From the NCBI GenBank assembly GCA_050084985.1, contig JBITNC010000001.1:145080001-145144000 (forward strand): 64,000 nt of DNA, given 5' to 3'. The notes beneath the pieces were generated by a model. It worked only from the letters and a program-made list of their open reading frames with translations, had not been told where the DNA came from and did no database searches. The first letter of the stretch is position 1. Each line of letters begins with the position of its first letter. Positions 36,785 through 49,444 of this stretch are shown piece by piece. Both the position numbers and the translations under genes were made by a program. This DNA is from Nageia nagi. Lineage: Eukaryota; Pinophyta.

Positions 36785-39700
36785 TGATAATATTGGAGGA
36801 GGTTTTTAAGGAACTAATAACCTTAGGTTTTGAAAGGCCTCTGCTACCTTTTACATCAAGAGTAGTTCCTCAACCTCCCTTGGGAATGAACAAAGGAGTC
36901 CGTCAACTAGGGAAAGGCTCAAACATTTTAGAATATGAAATAATTAATACATTTCAAATCAATGTTAAATCTTAATATATATAATAAACCTTGTACATTT
37001 TCCTACAAATTTCCAAATCTTTAAAAGGATTTGAAAAATCAAACTTCCCACTCAGAAAAGAGACATCATGGTTGAGCTTGGACAGTGGGTTCCAATACTA
37101 TGGTTCCAGAAAATCGCTAATTGAATAAGCCATAATAATTCTAGTTTAAGCTTGCTTGATCCAAATGAGCCTAGCTCTTCTTGCAGTAGTCCTACTCCTA
37201 GATTGAAACAAACTCCACCAACCCTCGACAAAAAACCTAGTCCACCATCGCAGCTTTCAGGAATGAGCCAACCAAGAGGAAAGAAAAAATACTCTAGCCT
37301 ATACCCGTAGGTTAAAGACCTCATGGACACAAGGAATTAGCAAAGCCATCAACAACATCCCAATAGCATTCTTAAACAAGGTGAAGCATGGAGTCAAATC
37401 CTTAAGCTTAGACTTGAAACCACCATAAACCTGAAGCTTTGGGGAGCACCAAACAATCGAATGTTCTAAACTAAAATTACCTAGAACAACCACCAAACCC
37501 TCTGCAGCTAAACTTATCATAGTGATTCAAAAAGGAATTTTGTAGGTAAAAATAAAAGTCTCAAATGTCTTGTTGTTCTCTTCAAGATTGAAGTGTTCTT
37601 TTTCAGCTCTCCAACATTTTCAACAACATAAAATCCGATCAAATATGGGCACGATATTAAAGTTTGAATGTTTTTAATAAATAATAATTAAATACTAACA
37701 AAAGTTTGAATTTTACATTTGTGAAATACCATAGTTTGAAAATATTTTTAATTATTATTTTTAAGGCTCAAATCGAATGGGCGATAAATGTGAAAGACAG
37801 GATTTGAAAAGGACCATGTTTGGTCAAAATTTTATACCCATATTCCAAACGGGACACAACGGTGGCCTAAGTGGAAACAATAGATGATGGCATGCTAATA
37901 TTAAAAGGTGAAAGGAGGCTCATATGCAATACAATGCCAACCCAAGCCTGCCAACACATAACCAACGTGAATGTGAGGAAGGGACCCTCTTAGCTGAGAT
38001 AAGGTGCCAGGAGACACTAACGTTTGGAAAATGCGGATTGAATATCCAATGGAAGTCGCCAGTTAATAGTGGAGTCATCCAACGCTGAGAGAAGCAGCCA
38101 AGCCAAACACTTTGCCCACCTAACGAAAAATATCAGCCACCAGTAGTGCAGTCGACATGAGGCCAGCCACCAACGTAGAAGGAAGGAACAAGGATCCCAT
38201 GCACTCAGGGAATCCAAACCCATGTCAACCTACGTGGAGTCTAACTATCAACCAGGATAGCACCGACAAGGTCTCAGATACATCGACATCAATATGATTG
38301 GAGGTGATCGATGGAGATATCAGGTAAGGGAAGTCATTTCGTTTCAAACCCACTTTGGAGAATCCACCTTAACAGCCAACATGGAGGGATAAAGCTACCG
38401 GGAATAACACCATCGATTTAAAAGGGGATTGAATCTTCAAGCCATCGATTTAAAAGGGGATCCGTCGCTCATTGGAAAGCCTTCGCCATTTCATTGAGTC
38501 TGTCGGTCAATAGATCAAAGCGAATGCCAAGTGGAGCCGCCCAGTTTGAGAATGAATTGGGTATTCGTATGGTATTTTGGGAATAATTGTTGAAGGATTA
38601 CTATTTGGTTTGATATGGGTTTACATTTAGTTGGATATGATAAAATCAAAGGAGATTTAGAAATTAAAGAAACGAGGTTATGGGAATTCAAAGGAAGGAG
38701 TATATTGTTGGAGAGGTTGAAAGAAAATAAAGAGAGAAAATATTGTATGTTTATAATAATTATTTATTTGTCACCATAAATTTCAAATTGTAATCCCTTA
38801 AAAGTTATAAAAGGGTACTTGGAGAATAAAAAAGGGCGAAGTCCCTTAGTGGGAAAATCCTCCCAAGTGGAGAGTGTGTAGGTTTTAGAAATGTATAGAA
38901 ACTCCATTTTTTATTAAACTCTATGGACAATATTATAGCCATGAGAGTGATTTTGGAGTTACATTTAGAACTTGCACATATTGTAAAAAAATCCATAAAG
39001 AACATTATTGTCATGGAAAAAGAAGAAAATAAGTGGACAAAATAATTACCATGGTGCAAATACAACAAGATACAAAGAGTGATTCCAAAGATGTCAACTC
39101 AGAATAAGAGACATGGAATCATGCTCAAGAACTTTCATTGAAAAGAGAGAGTCGTATTCAACAAATTGATTCAATTAAGAGCCTATAGTGATCATGTGTT
39201 TTGGCTACAAAAGAATGGAGCAAGATGAATCATGCAAAATGATATTATAAAATGGACTCTACGATAATGGATCAACATTTTCTAGATGTAGACCACATCG
39301 ATCGAACTAAGGTAAAAATTGTATCAATATTTTTGTGTTATTGTTTTTTATTTTCGTAAGCACTAAAAGGAATAAAGTGTGAAGATTCAAAAGTGAATTC
39401 ATTAAAAGGAGTTTACGAATCATCTAGAGACTACCTCCTCCTTATTTTTAGGCTTCACAAGACACCCATAAACCAAAAAAGGCTCTGACACTTTCCATAC
39501 CACCACCTTGGGCCCAATCTCTTCCACAAAAGATGCATCCTCTATAGCAGGTAACAAGGGGTCGATGCAAAATAAATCATCTAACTCTACTGGAAAAAAT
39601 TTGGAATCCAAAGAAAAGTCCCTTGGACTTTTTGAGACCACAACCATATAGTTATTAAATAATACTTCCTCCATTGGAGAGAAGTGAGATCTAAGGGAGA

Positions 39701-39945
39701 AATAAAACCCCCCAACCCTTGTTGGACTTGAACAAACTAACTTTTATCGATAGCAACCTCCACACACCTCCCACTACCAACCATAAAAACCACCTCAATT
39801 AGACTCTCCAAAGCAGAGCTTCCTCTATCTGCATGATCCTTCTCCCCTAGCCACACTTCCCCCTCTTTATCGTAATACCTCCTTCGATGGCTCCCATCCT
39901 CTTATACTCCAAGTCATGCCTTAGAGCTATCTCCCCGCTAATATT
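36785..39945. other. 3.2-kb insert-like stretch with a GC-richer block, no gene assigned
   Basis: Bounded by similar words (agatcccaatatgaatt at 36763, agatcccaatgtgaatt at 39950). 37880-38560 is much richer in G+C and CpG than the rest of the window. It includes a 32-bp direct repeat (ccatcgatttaaaagggga at 38410 and 38442). 38800-38860 has a TATA-like agttataaaagggt followed by an LTR-like leader. The minus-strand frames at 37052-37520, 38017-38223 and 39420-39674 have no domain I can name. It may be an unrecognised retroelement on the plus strand. Confidence 0.35.
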
Positions 39946-40049
39946 TTTGAGATCCCAATGTGAATTACATTAAAATTGGGATCCTAATTTTACTACCATA
40001 GAGTTTAAATCCTAAAACTTCCATAAAAGTGGACTCAAATTTATGCACA

Positions 40050-41530
40050 CACCTTGAGGTAACCTTATTACTTTTGATCAAACCATATTTTGGGTCATAT
40101 TTTTGGATATGAAGGTTATATTATACGTTTCAATTATTCTTAAATGATTCAAATATGGTCTATAGTTTCAATATATGATGAAAAACTTGAGAATTGTAAA
40201 TTTATTTTTATGTTTCACTAAGTATTACAAGCATGTTTTTGCCAACTTACCACTTCTGAATCAATATAATTGCATCATTTCATAAAATAGGGTAGATGAA
40301 TCAAACTTATCATTTTTTATCAAATCATCATTTGGGTCCTATTTTTGGAGGCTATGAAGATTATTCTCTACAATTTCAATTATGCTCAAATCATTCAAAT
40401 GTGGTCTATAGTTTAAACATAAGATGTAATACTTGGGATACACATATTTTTATGTGAATTTGGTTATGTATTACTGGCATGTTTATACCAACTTACCACT
40501 TATGGATTGGTACAATTGTATCATTTCAAAAAATAAGATAAATGAGGTCAACTTATCACTTTTGGTCACATCATATTTTAGGCCCTATTTTTGTACATGA
40601 AGATTATGTTCTATAATCTCAATTATGCTAAAATGATTCAAATATATTGCTCTATAGTTTTAACATTAGATGGAACACTTGGGAGCCATATATTTGTTTT
40701 ATGTTTGACTAAGTATTACAAGCATGTTTTTGCCAACTTATCACTTCTAAACTAGTATAGTTGCATCATTTCAAAATAGAAGATGGATGAGGCTAACTTA
40801 TAACTTTTGGTCATATCAATTTTTGGTCCCTATTTTTGTACATGAAGATTATGCTCTATAATTTCAATTACGCCCAAATGATTCAAATATGGTCCATAGT
40901 TTCAATAAAAGATGCAACACTTAGGAACTACATGTTTTTTCTATGTTTGGCTATGTTTTACAAGCATATTTTTTTAAACTTACCATTCATATATGGGTCC
41001 AATTATATCATTTCAGATTATAGGGTGTATAAGGCCAACTTATCACTTTTGGTCACATCAAATTTTGGGCTCAATTTTTAGACATGAAGATTATACTCTA
41101 CAGTTTCAATTTTTCTCAAATGATTCAAATATGATCCACAAAATCAACATAAGATGAAACAATTGGGAATTGCATGTATTTTTTGCATTTGGTTAATTAT
41201 TACATGCATGTTTCACCAACTTACCACTTTTTTATGGGTATAATTGTATCATTTCATATTATAGGATGGATGAGGCCAACTTATCACTTTTGTTCATGTA
41301 TATCATCTTTTGGGTTCTATTTTTGGACATGAAGATTATGCTCTATACTTTAAATTATGCTCAAATGATTCAAATATGATCTTTAGTTTCAATATAAGAT
41401 GCGATACTAGGGACCTATATATTTTTTCTATGTTTGGCTAAGTATCACAAGCATGTTTTTACCAACTTATCATTTTTGGACTATGTAGTTGCATCAATTT
41501 AGAACATAGGGTGGATGAACCCAACTTATC
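40050..41530 (+). repeat. 244-bp satellite array, 6 copies
   Basis: The marker caaatatggtctatagtttc recurs at about 40151, 40397, 40640, 40885, 41127 and 41372, spacing 242-246. Each unit also has aacttatcacttttggtcac, tatttttggacatgaagatt and agcatgtttttgccaactta. Copies are diverged. One further monomer lies at 34655-34925. Confidence 0.9.
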
Positions 41531-41534
41531 CCTT

Positions 41535-43500
41535 ATGAATGGTTATAAATTTAGATATGAGTATGCATTATTAAAAATATTAATTACTTTATTTCCCACA
41601 GGTAAAATAACCTTTTATTACACTTTGTAGTTGAATTTACTATATCATTTCATACAATATGTTGGTTCTTTTAGATCATTTCATATGGTGCACTCATGAT
41701 CATTTCATATCCATAGACTAGGTCATTATTTACATGTGATCAAACATTCCTTCATGTATTGCCAATCCTTGGACTAGGATGAGTAAGGACTAGATGGTGA
41801 TTGGTCGGTTCTACTAAGCCATTCTTCAGGACCTAATGCCTAGCTCTATGATTGAGCTTCATGTTGAACTTTGGGTAACTTAGGATGATGCAGTCTAGAA
41901 GCATTCTTCCACATGGCTTCAGGATTATGACTTTTTTTAAATAATAATGATTTAGCAATGGAGGTAACTTGCACCCTTAAATTCTAAGGTGGTGAGTACT
42001 ACCTACCCCCCTAAAGTATAACATGGTGGGTTATACTAACCCCTCTTAAAAGGTGGTAGGTACACCATATCACCTCAAATACTTTGAGAATATTTTAAGG
42101 AACTTTGGAGGTAGGAAATTTAACTTTACGCTGACGAGTTTAACTTGCCATCGTAGAGTCATGAATTTTAGCGACACCCTCATTAATGGTGTTCATGATA
42201 TTGCCAATAATGTTTTTTTGTGGGGTTTTGAACCACCATGAAAGGTCTTTTTTTCTCTAATGATGTATGCTTAAGGTCATGGTCACTACTCATATATTTA
42301 ATCTTGTATTGGATTCCATAAAAGGTTTCTTACTAGACATTGATGAAATTCCTTTGGGATTTATTATGGTTGAATTCTTTCTCTCCTTTGAATAAAACAT
42401 AGTAGTGTGGGAGTTCTAGTGTATTCCAAGTCTGAAGGAATCTTTGGGTTTATCATTTGTCATTAATAAGAAATGTTGTTCTCTACTTCAAAAGTTGAAG
42501 AGGCATTGAAGATTTTTGTTTGGTATTGCATAACCTTTGGTTCTCCTGATGGATTAAAAGTATGCAGAGGCAATAACCTACCTTCCCTCTTAGTGGCTCC
42601 ATTATTCCATATCTTTTTCTTCTAAGATTCACTTTCTTAATTTTAGTAACAAATTGAGAGTGATATTTTTTATATTACTATAGATATTGATGCAAGCAAA
42701 TAAGGTTTCTATGAAGATTTGATGATTGAACGAATGTGCTATGTATTATGAGTTAGATACCATCTAAGGAGTTTTGATCTCATGACCAAAATGACACCAA
42801 TTTGTACCTCTTTAAGAACCTCCTTCACCACCTTGCTTTTCCTCTAGTCAATAGTCCATTGTTCCTTAGACCAAACTCAATAAGATTCCTTAGTTTTCTT
42901 TTGTTACATGTCCACTAAGATTGATGCTACATGGATTGTGCATGATGACTCTTTGGATCTTGTAGCCATCTGGGATGGTGGTTTCGATACTCATGCTACC
43001 ATTATGAAATAAAATTTTAAATTAAATATTTTAATGTCCAAATTTAACTAAAGAAATAAGCTTGTCATACTAGTTAATAATGAAAGATGGGAGCTATAAA
43101 CCTAAATCGATGCATTATCATTGATTTTATCATCAATAATATTTAATGAGTGTTAAGTATAATACTTTGTATTGTGTGCCTTCAAATATTTACAAGGGAC
43201 TATCATTAACTTTAAAAAGGTGTGTATTTTACACCTATATAAAAATATGTTATATGTAGTTGTAAAAGCATACAAACGCATACGGTCATTGTTTTGATGG
43301 AATATTTAGGCAAATGGGAAAAACCTCGGCTAGGAAACAAGATTTTGAACTGTAATGTATGAAGCCAATGCAATATTCTTTGAAAACAGGAACATGGATA
43401 ATTAGATCTTATTCCCTCCAAAATAAAAGGTAAAAGGTGAAAGTAAAGTATACTGGAAGACGAATAGGTCTATAGAAAAAACATTTTAGAAACTTAAACC
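41535..43500. other. Unassigned stretch downstream of the 2OGD gene 1 terminus
   Basis: No recognisable gene. 41960-42060 has imperfect repeats of (a)ggtgg(t/g)(a/g)(g/t)tact. 43200-43500 would hold the 3' untranslated region of 2OGD gene 1, read on the minus strand. Confidence 0.35.
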
Positions 43501-43505
43501 ATTAG

Positions 43506-44720
43506 TCAGAAGCATTCGCTTTTGGCAAATTGAATGGCCTTCTTTCCATCTAGTTTGCTTGTGAAGTAATTGCGCCTGTAATCAGCAGACTTAAAGTGCC
43601 TATATGCGCATGGATGCTTCTCATCAATGAGTTGTGCCACCGGCCCAACCATGGCTTCCCTTTCAGGAGATATAAACGTTGCAATGGATATCCGATCTTT
43701 GTCTTTGGTGGTAACAGCTCTGTGTTCGATGCTCTTATATATTCCGTTGCTCAACACCTTCAATAAACCCAAACATAAGAATCAATACCAAAACCTCTCT
43801 CTATATTCTGCCATGTTTATTGTTTTGTGGGGAGCATTACGAGTACTCACCTCAATCATATCTCCAACGTTGATGACGAGAGCACTGGGAATCGGCTGCA
43901 CAAATATCCATTCTCCCTCTTTCCGGATTTGTAGGCCTACTTTGTCATCGTCCTGCATTAAAATGGTAATGACGCTTGAGTCGGAGTGAGCACTTAATCC
44001 TAATGCCAGATCTGGATCAGGGCAAGGCGGGTAGTAATTCATTCTCATTTGGACCATTTTTTTAAACATATCAATTAATCCCTCTTGCTGTAATCCCAGA
44101 CTCTCTGCCAATAGACGTAATAGTGTATAGCCAAGCCTCTGGATATCAGCAGAATACTTATCAACAGTCTCTCTGCGAGAGAAATAACCGAATTTAGTAC
44201 CATGGAGATGGAGCTGTCCAGTCGCAGATTCCTCAAACTTTGAAAATTTCTGCATCTTTTTCTTGTAAAACTTGAAAAAAAAATGGCGATTGAAAGCATG
44301 AAGCTTGCCTGAAATCCGGTGGTTTGGTGGTCCAGAAGGCCATATTCCTGTTCTGGGGAGGATGAGTAGACAAAACCATGATATCTGCCCAATCTAGTTT
44401 TTGGTCATCTGAAGCAACGAAGGCCTGTCCATAGCCATCTAGCCCCTGCGATTCAAACTTGATCTTTTCTTCCAATGGAAGCTCAAAAAATCCCTTCACC
44501 ACTCCCTTCATTCGCTTCATCAGAGACTCAGGAATCCCATGATTTACAGCCTTTAAACCAGTAAAAAGAAACCATCAAATTATTCAATGAAAAAAAGAAG
44601 GAAAAAAAAACTGCTGCGGAGGGAGTTATTTACCTGGAAGAAGCCCCATTCTTCACAGGCAAGGGCTAGTTTCTGCATCTCATTTTGCTTCCTATTATCA
44701 TCCAGTAACCTGGCCATGTC
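43506..44720 (-). pseudogene. 2-oxoglutarate/Fe(II) dioxygenase gene 1: rest of exon 1 and exons 2-4
   Basis: Rest of exon 1 is 44720-44634, exon 2 44550-44309, exon 3 44172-43851 and exon 4 43757-43506 (stop). Introns are 83, 136 and 93 bp. Introns 1 and 3 are GT-AG; intron 2 has a GC donor (CAG|GCAAGC). Frames join perfectly. Joined to the exon-1 piece at 50658-50825 it would encode 356 residues, a normal length for this family. The iron ligands are H228 and D230 (AHSDSS) and H285 (EHRAV); the 2-oxoglutarate pair is R295 and S297 (DRIS). NYYPPCPDPDLALGLS before the HxD motif is typical of the plant DOXC class (SRG1/norcoclaurine-synthase-like), soluble enzymes that hydroxylate or demethylate small specialised metabolites. 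The substrate cannot be told. The reading frame itself is clean, and the only lesion seen is the copia insertion after codon 56. Confidence 0.88.
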
Positions 44721-44725
44721 AATTG
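44721..44725. other. Target-site duplication aattg (left copy)
   Basis: aattg here and at 50658-50662 exactly flank the TG..CA ends of the copia element. Read on the minus strand (CAATT), removing the element plus one copy restores a continuous P-T-I-D-M-A reading, the conserved start of the 2OGD core. Confidence 0.92.
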
Positions 44726-45042
44726 TGAAAGCAAAATGATAGATTCTATAATGCGGAATAAACACTTTATAAACAGAATCGACAAATTTGATGTCAAGAA
44801 ACAGTACCTCCAGCCATTGATGCTCCTCACTATTTTGCTGCAGTTTCTCTCTGATGTTTGGCACTTCCAAATTCTACTCCACTCTATTTAGATGGTGTAA
44901 GACTGAAGGGGATTGAGTCAGTGAGTCTGGGGACCAAACACAGTATTTATAGCCAAAGCCTCCATCAAGCTTCGATGGCTATATGTCCCACATCATTTTC
45001 AGTTTATCAGGGGCAGTTCCAACGTTCGACGAACGGTCAACA
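44726..45042 (-). repeat. 3' LTR (317 bp) with TATA box
   Basis: On the minus strand TGTTGACCGTTCG .. GCTTTCA. TATA-like GGCTATAAATACTG at 44941-44954. Compared with the 5' LTR it lacks about 85 bp right after its first seven bases and has a 14-bp extra block near 44890. It lies directly upstream of the remaining 2OGD exons and points into them. Confidence 0.9.
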
Positions 45043-45360
45043 TTCTCGCACTTGGTCCACACTTTTAATCTAATGTTTCATCTTAAACCCATTGATAATC
45101 TGTATTTAAGTAATAAATACATGAATCATGGTGATAGGTCCTCTAATGACGAGTATTACCTTCCATGTATTACTATGTATTTATTTCTTAAACATTATAA
45201 TTTATGTGGTAACAATTTCTTAATGAATAAACCCTATGTTTATTCTTGGTCCAACACAGATGAATTTTTCTCAAAATTAAATTAAGGTGCACATCAATAT
45301 GAGAAAAACATCAAAATAATTAAGAATTTCATTAAAAAACATTGTTCATACAATGAAAAA

Positions 45361-45930
45361 TTACATAATGGAACCAAGTCCCATATTCACTATATGATCC
45401 TTGAATTTCAACGGTGGCATGCCCTTTGTCAAAGGATTAGCGATCATTAGCTCAGTGCTGACGTGTTCAATGACCACTTTCTTTTCTTTAACACGTTCCC
45501 TTATGGCTAAATACTTAATGTTGATGTGTTTACTTCGACTCCCACTTTTGTTGTTCTTAGCCATAAAAATAGCAGTTGAATTGTCACAATAAATTCTCAA
45601 TGGCCTAGAGATAGAATCCATAATTTTAAGCCCAGAGATGAAACTCTTAAGCCATACACCATGTGAAGTAGCCTCAAAATAAGAGACGAAATCGGCTTCC
45701 ATAGTGGAAGTGGCAGTTAAAGTCTGTTTGGCACTCCTCCATGATACAGCTCCATCGGCCATCAAAAAAATGTATCCTGATGTTGATTTGCGTGAATCAA
45801 TACAGCTAGCAAAGTCAGAATCTGAGTAGCCAATTACTTCCAAATTTTCTATCCATCTATACATAAGCATATAGTCTTTGGTTCCTTGAAGGTACCTCAT
45901 TACTTTCTTTGCAGCTCTCCAATGGTCTAA
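45361..45930 (-). pseudogene. pol: Copia RNase H
   Basis: A 179-codon open frame (45361-45900) with LRYLQGTKDYMLMY, YSDSDFASCIDSRKSTSGY and AVSWRSAKQTLTATSTMEAD. The acidic residues of YSDSD, MEAD and YCDN are present. It continues to the stop NMGLGSIM. This is the best preserved part of the element. Confidence 0.85.
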
Positions 45931-46029
45931 ACCTGGATTCCTCTGATATCATCCCAACATTCCCATAGTAAATGCAATGTTAGGTCTTGTACAGACCTGA
46001 GCATACATTAGGCTTCCGACAGCAGAAGC

Positions 46030-46980
46030 ATATGGAATGTTCTTCATTTATTCCCTTTCAAGGTCATTTTTCGGGCATTGTTTCAAATTGAACCTATCAC
46101 CCTTCACAATGGGAGCTATACTTGGTGAACAATCCTTCATCCGAAATCTCTCTAAAATTTTATTAATATAGGTTTCCTGAGATAAACCCAAAATACCTCG
46201 AAATCTGTCTCTATGGATCTTAATGCCAATGACATAAGATGCATCACCCATATCCTTCATATCAAAATTTTTAGAGAGGAATTATTTCACCTCATGCAGC
46301 AAACCCTTATCATTGGTTGCTAGCAAAAATGTCATCCACATATAAAATAAGAAAACAAATTTTACTCCCACTGACCTTCTGGTATATACATTGATCCATA
46401 ACATTTTCTACAAATCCGAATGAAGAAATTACATTATGGAATTTTAAATACCATTGGCAGGATGCTTGTTTTAAATCGTATATGGATTTCTTGAGCTTGC
46501 AAACCAATTGCTCACCATCACTAGAGAGGAATCCTTCATGTTATTTCATGTAAACCTCTTCCTCTAGATCTCCATTGAGAAACATCATTTTCACATCCAT
46601 TTGTTGCAATTCTAAGTCAAAATGGGCTATTAATTCCAAAATCACACACAAGGAATCTTTCTTGGATACAGGAGAGAAAGTCTCCATGTAATCGATTCCT
46701 TCTTTCTAAGTGAATCCCTTAGCAACAAGTCTTGCCTTGTATCTCTCAATGTTGCCCAATGAGTCTTTCTTTGTCTTAAAGACCCATTTACATCCAATGG
46801 CTTTTACACCATTGGCCAACTCAACAAGATCCCAGACTTCGTTACTCTTCATAAAATTCATCTCTTCCTTCATGGCACTGTACCATAATTCTAATTCTTT
46901 GCAACTCATGGCTTATGAAAAGAGCTCGGATCATTTTCGACTCCAATGTTATAGTTAGATTCTTGCAAATACATAACATA
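46030..46980 (-). pseudogene. pol: Copia reverse transcriptase
   Basis: Pieces in order: KELELWYSAMKEEMNFMKSN and VFKTKKDSLGNIERYKARLV (46909-46706), then a stretch with frameshifts. Then KKSIYDLKQASCQWYLKF and LILYVDDIFAS with the YVDD box at about 46331-46345. Then MKDMGDASYVIGIKIHRDR (46260-46048). Interrupted by frameshifts. Confidence 0.85.
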
Positions 46981-47059
46981 ATCATTAGGAATTGCTGATC
47001 TCCTTGGTCTAGTAGATCTTCTTAATGTTGTACCATCATATTCCTAAGAAGTATGTGGT

Positions 47060-48400
47060 TCAACTCATTGTTCAAAAGTTGTTGGCAACTCTTGAACTAC
47101 CTGATCTACTGGAATGTTGTCAGCAGCTTGTGGAACTTCAATGATTGGTTGTTCAACACCAATTTGTACTTGAGGGGTGCTGTAAATAATAACCAATCTA
47201 TCACTTGAGGTGGAAGGTTGAGATTTTGAATGATCATTCTCAGAAACTATGTTCCTGGTTTGATTGCTCCCACTGATCAAGTCATTTTCAAGAAACTTTG
47301 CATTTCTTGATTCCACAATCCTAGTGCTATGAGATGGACGATAAAACCTGTAACCTTTAGACCTTTCAGCATATCTAATGAAATACCCACTAATGGTCCT
47401 TGGGTCTAGCTTCTTCTCTTATGGATTATAAATTCTCACTTTAGACGGGCATCCCCAAATGTGCATATGTTGCAAACTTGATTTCCAACCTTTCCATAAT
47501 TCAAATGGCATTTTAGGAACAGCCTTGGTTAGAACTCAGTTTAATATATACACTACCATCTTAAGTGCTTCAGCCCACAAGGATTTAGGAAGATTGGAGC
47601 TACTAAGAATACTCCGCACCATGTCCAACAATGTTTGATTTCTTCTTTCTACTACACCATTCTGGTCAAGTGAACCAGGCATGGTGTATTGGGCAACAAT
47701 CCCATGCTCTTAAAGAAACTTGGCAAATGGCCCAGGTGCTTGTCCATCCTCTGTGTATCTACCATAATATTCTCCACCTCTATCTGATCTCATGATCTTA
47801 ATTTGCTTACCGCATTGTTTCTCTACTTCAGCCTTAAAGATCTTAAAGGCATCTAATGCTTCTTTCTTATTATGAAGCATGTAGAGATACATATATCATG
47901 AGTAATCATCTATAAAAGAGATGAAATATGACCATGTGAGTCTATGTCTGGACTACATATATCAGTATGTATGATCTCTAATATGTTCGAACTCCTATTG
48001 GCACCTTTCTTTGACTTGTTGGTCTGCTTTCCCTTTATGCAGTCCACACAAGTCTCAAAATCAGTAAAATCCAGAGTATTAAGTACTCCTTCATTTACTA
48101 ATCCTTTAATTCTATCTATGGGGATATGACCTAATCTCTGGTGCCATAATTTAGAGGAATCCTCATTAATAACACATCTTTTAATGCCAGTGTGAACATG
48201 CATTGAATTATAAGTGGCATTGTTTTGTAAATTAATGCAGTAAAGACCATCAGATAAAGTACTATTCCCAACACAATCAGATTTATAAAATAAACTGAAT
48301 GATGAATCTAAAAAATTAAAGGAATATTCAAAAGGTACAAGTCTTGAAACTGAAATCAAATTTCTAGAGAAACTTGGAACATAAAAGGTCTTTTCTAACT
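47060..48400 (-). pseudogene. pol: Copia integrase with GAG-pre-integrase domain
   Basis: The open frame 48359-47910 carries the pre-integrase WHQRLGHIPIDRIKGLVNEG and CVDCIKGKQTNKSKKGANRS, the zinc-binding H..H..C..C set, followed by IIHTDICSP (first catalytic Asp). 47892-47710 has MRSDRGGEYY with the second Asp. Downstream scraps lead to the linker region at 47316-47065, rich in polar residues. Frameshifts separate the pieces. Confidence 0.8.
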
Positions 48401-48539
48401 TTAAAACAAAGCCACTACTTAAAATTAAATAGCTAGTTCCTACAGCTTCACATGCGAGCCCATCTTGTTTCCTGATAAGATGCTTCGCTCACTTCCCATT
48501 GGCTTCCTTAGGTTCTACAAACCCTGCAAGGAATTTGAA

Positions 48540-49440
48540 ATGTGGATTGTTGATCCAGAATCAATCCACCATGTGTTAATATTGACATTAACCATATTAG
48601 ATTCATAACAAACAAGTGAGGTTGGATTACCTTTATCTGCAAGCCATTTCTAAAATTTGGGACATTCCTTCTTCATGTGTCCCTTTTTTTTACAGAAGAA
48701 ACACTTGGAATCTTTCTTAATACTAGCTTGGGAAGGTATTTTACCTTTCCCTTTCTGATTGGCTTGAGATTTGCCCTTTCCATACGTTGCCAGCATTGCA
48801 CTTTCACCCTATTCCATCATCAATCTTCCTTCCTCTTGAACACACGATCATGAGTTCATTAATTCACCATTTATCCTTATGTGTGTTGTATGAGATTTTG
48901 AAGGGTCCATATTGATGCAAAAGGGTGTTCAGGATGTAGTGCACCAGGAAGGACTCTGACATTTCAACCTCAAGTTTCTTCAATTGACCCACAATGTCCC
49001 TCATTTGCATGATGTGCTCATGCACACCTTTCACATTGGTGAGCCTTAGGGATGAGAATTTCATGATTAAGGTGCTTGCTAGTGCCTTGTCTGAAGTGAC
49101 AAATTGTTCATCAATGGCTTTCAGCAAGTCTTGAACCTTTTCATGCTGATCGACAGAACCACGAATACCAGCAGAAATTCTAGTCTTAATGAACATCATG
49201 CTGAGGTGATTATCGCTCCCATCGCTCATAAAGTGTGATGTCTGCTGTAGTGCTAGTATCAATGAGTACTAGTGGTTCGTCTTTCCTAATAGCATAGTCT
49301 ATGTCCATCCACCCTAAATGAAGAAACTCTCTCTTTCCAGACCTTATAGTTATCTCCCTTAAGTTCAGGGATATCAAAGAAATGTTGTAGGTTGTACAAC
49401 TACATAAATTTATAGATTACATGCTTATGTTAATACTGAG
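48540..49440 (-). pseudogene. gag: Copia gag, zinc knuckle and protease
   Basis: The gag start is near 49410 (FFDIPELKGDNYKVW in broken frame). The main open piece 49262-48864 reads MFIKTRISAGIRGSV..KVQDLLKAIDEQF and LASTLIMKFSSLRL, typical of the UBN2 (copia gag) family. A CCHC knuckle CFFCKKKGHMKKEC is at about 48664-48716, and the protease active site WWIDSGSTIHI at about 48540-48570. Stops occur between them. Confidence 0.82.
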
Positions 49441-49444
49441 GCCT

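Noticed and set aside
43627-43989. 120-codon plus frame over 2OGD gene 1
   Set aside because: Antisense shadow of exons 3-4 of the dioxygenase. The minus strand carries the conserved motifs.
44580-44870. A 96-codon minus frame running from the LTR into 2OGD exon 1, as if the LTR supplied a start codon
   Set aside because: The apparent start at 44868-44870 is TTG, not ATG, with a stop (TAG) two codons upstream. The first in-frame ATG is the native one in the gene, so no LTR-encoded N-terminus is claimed.
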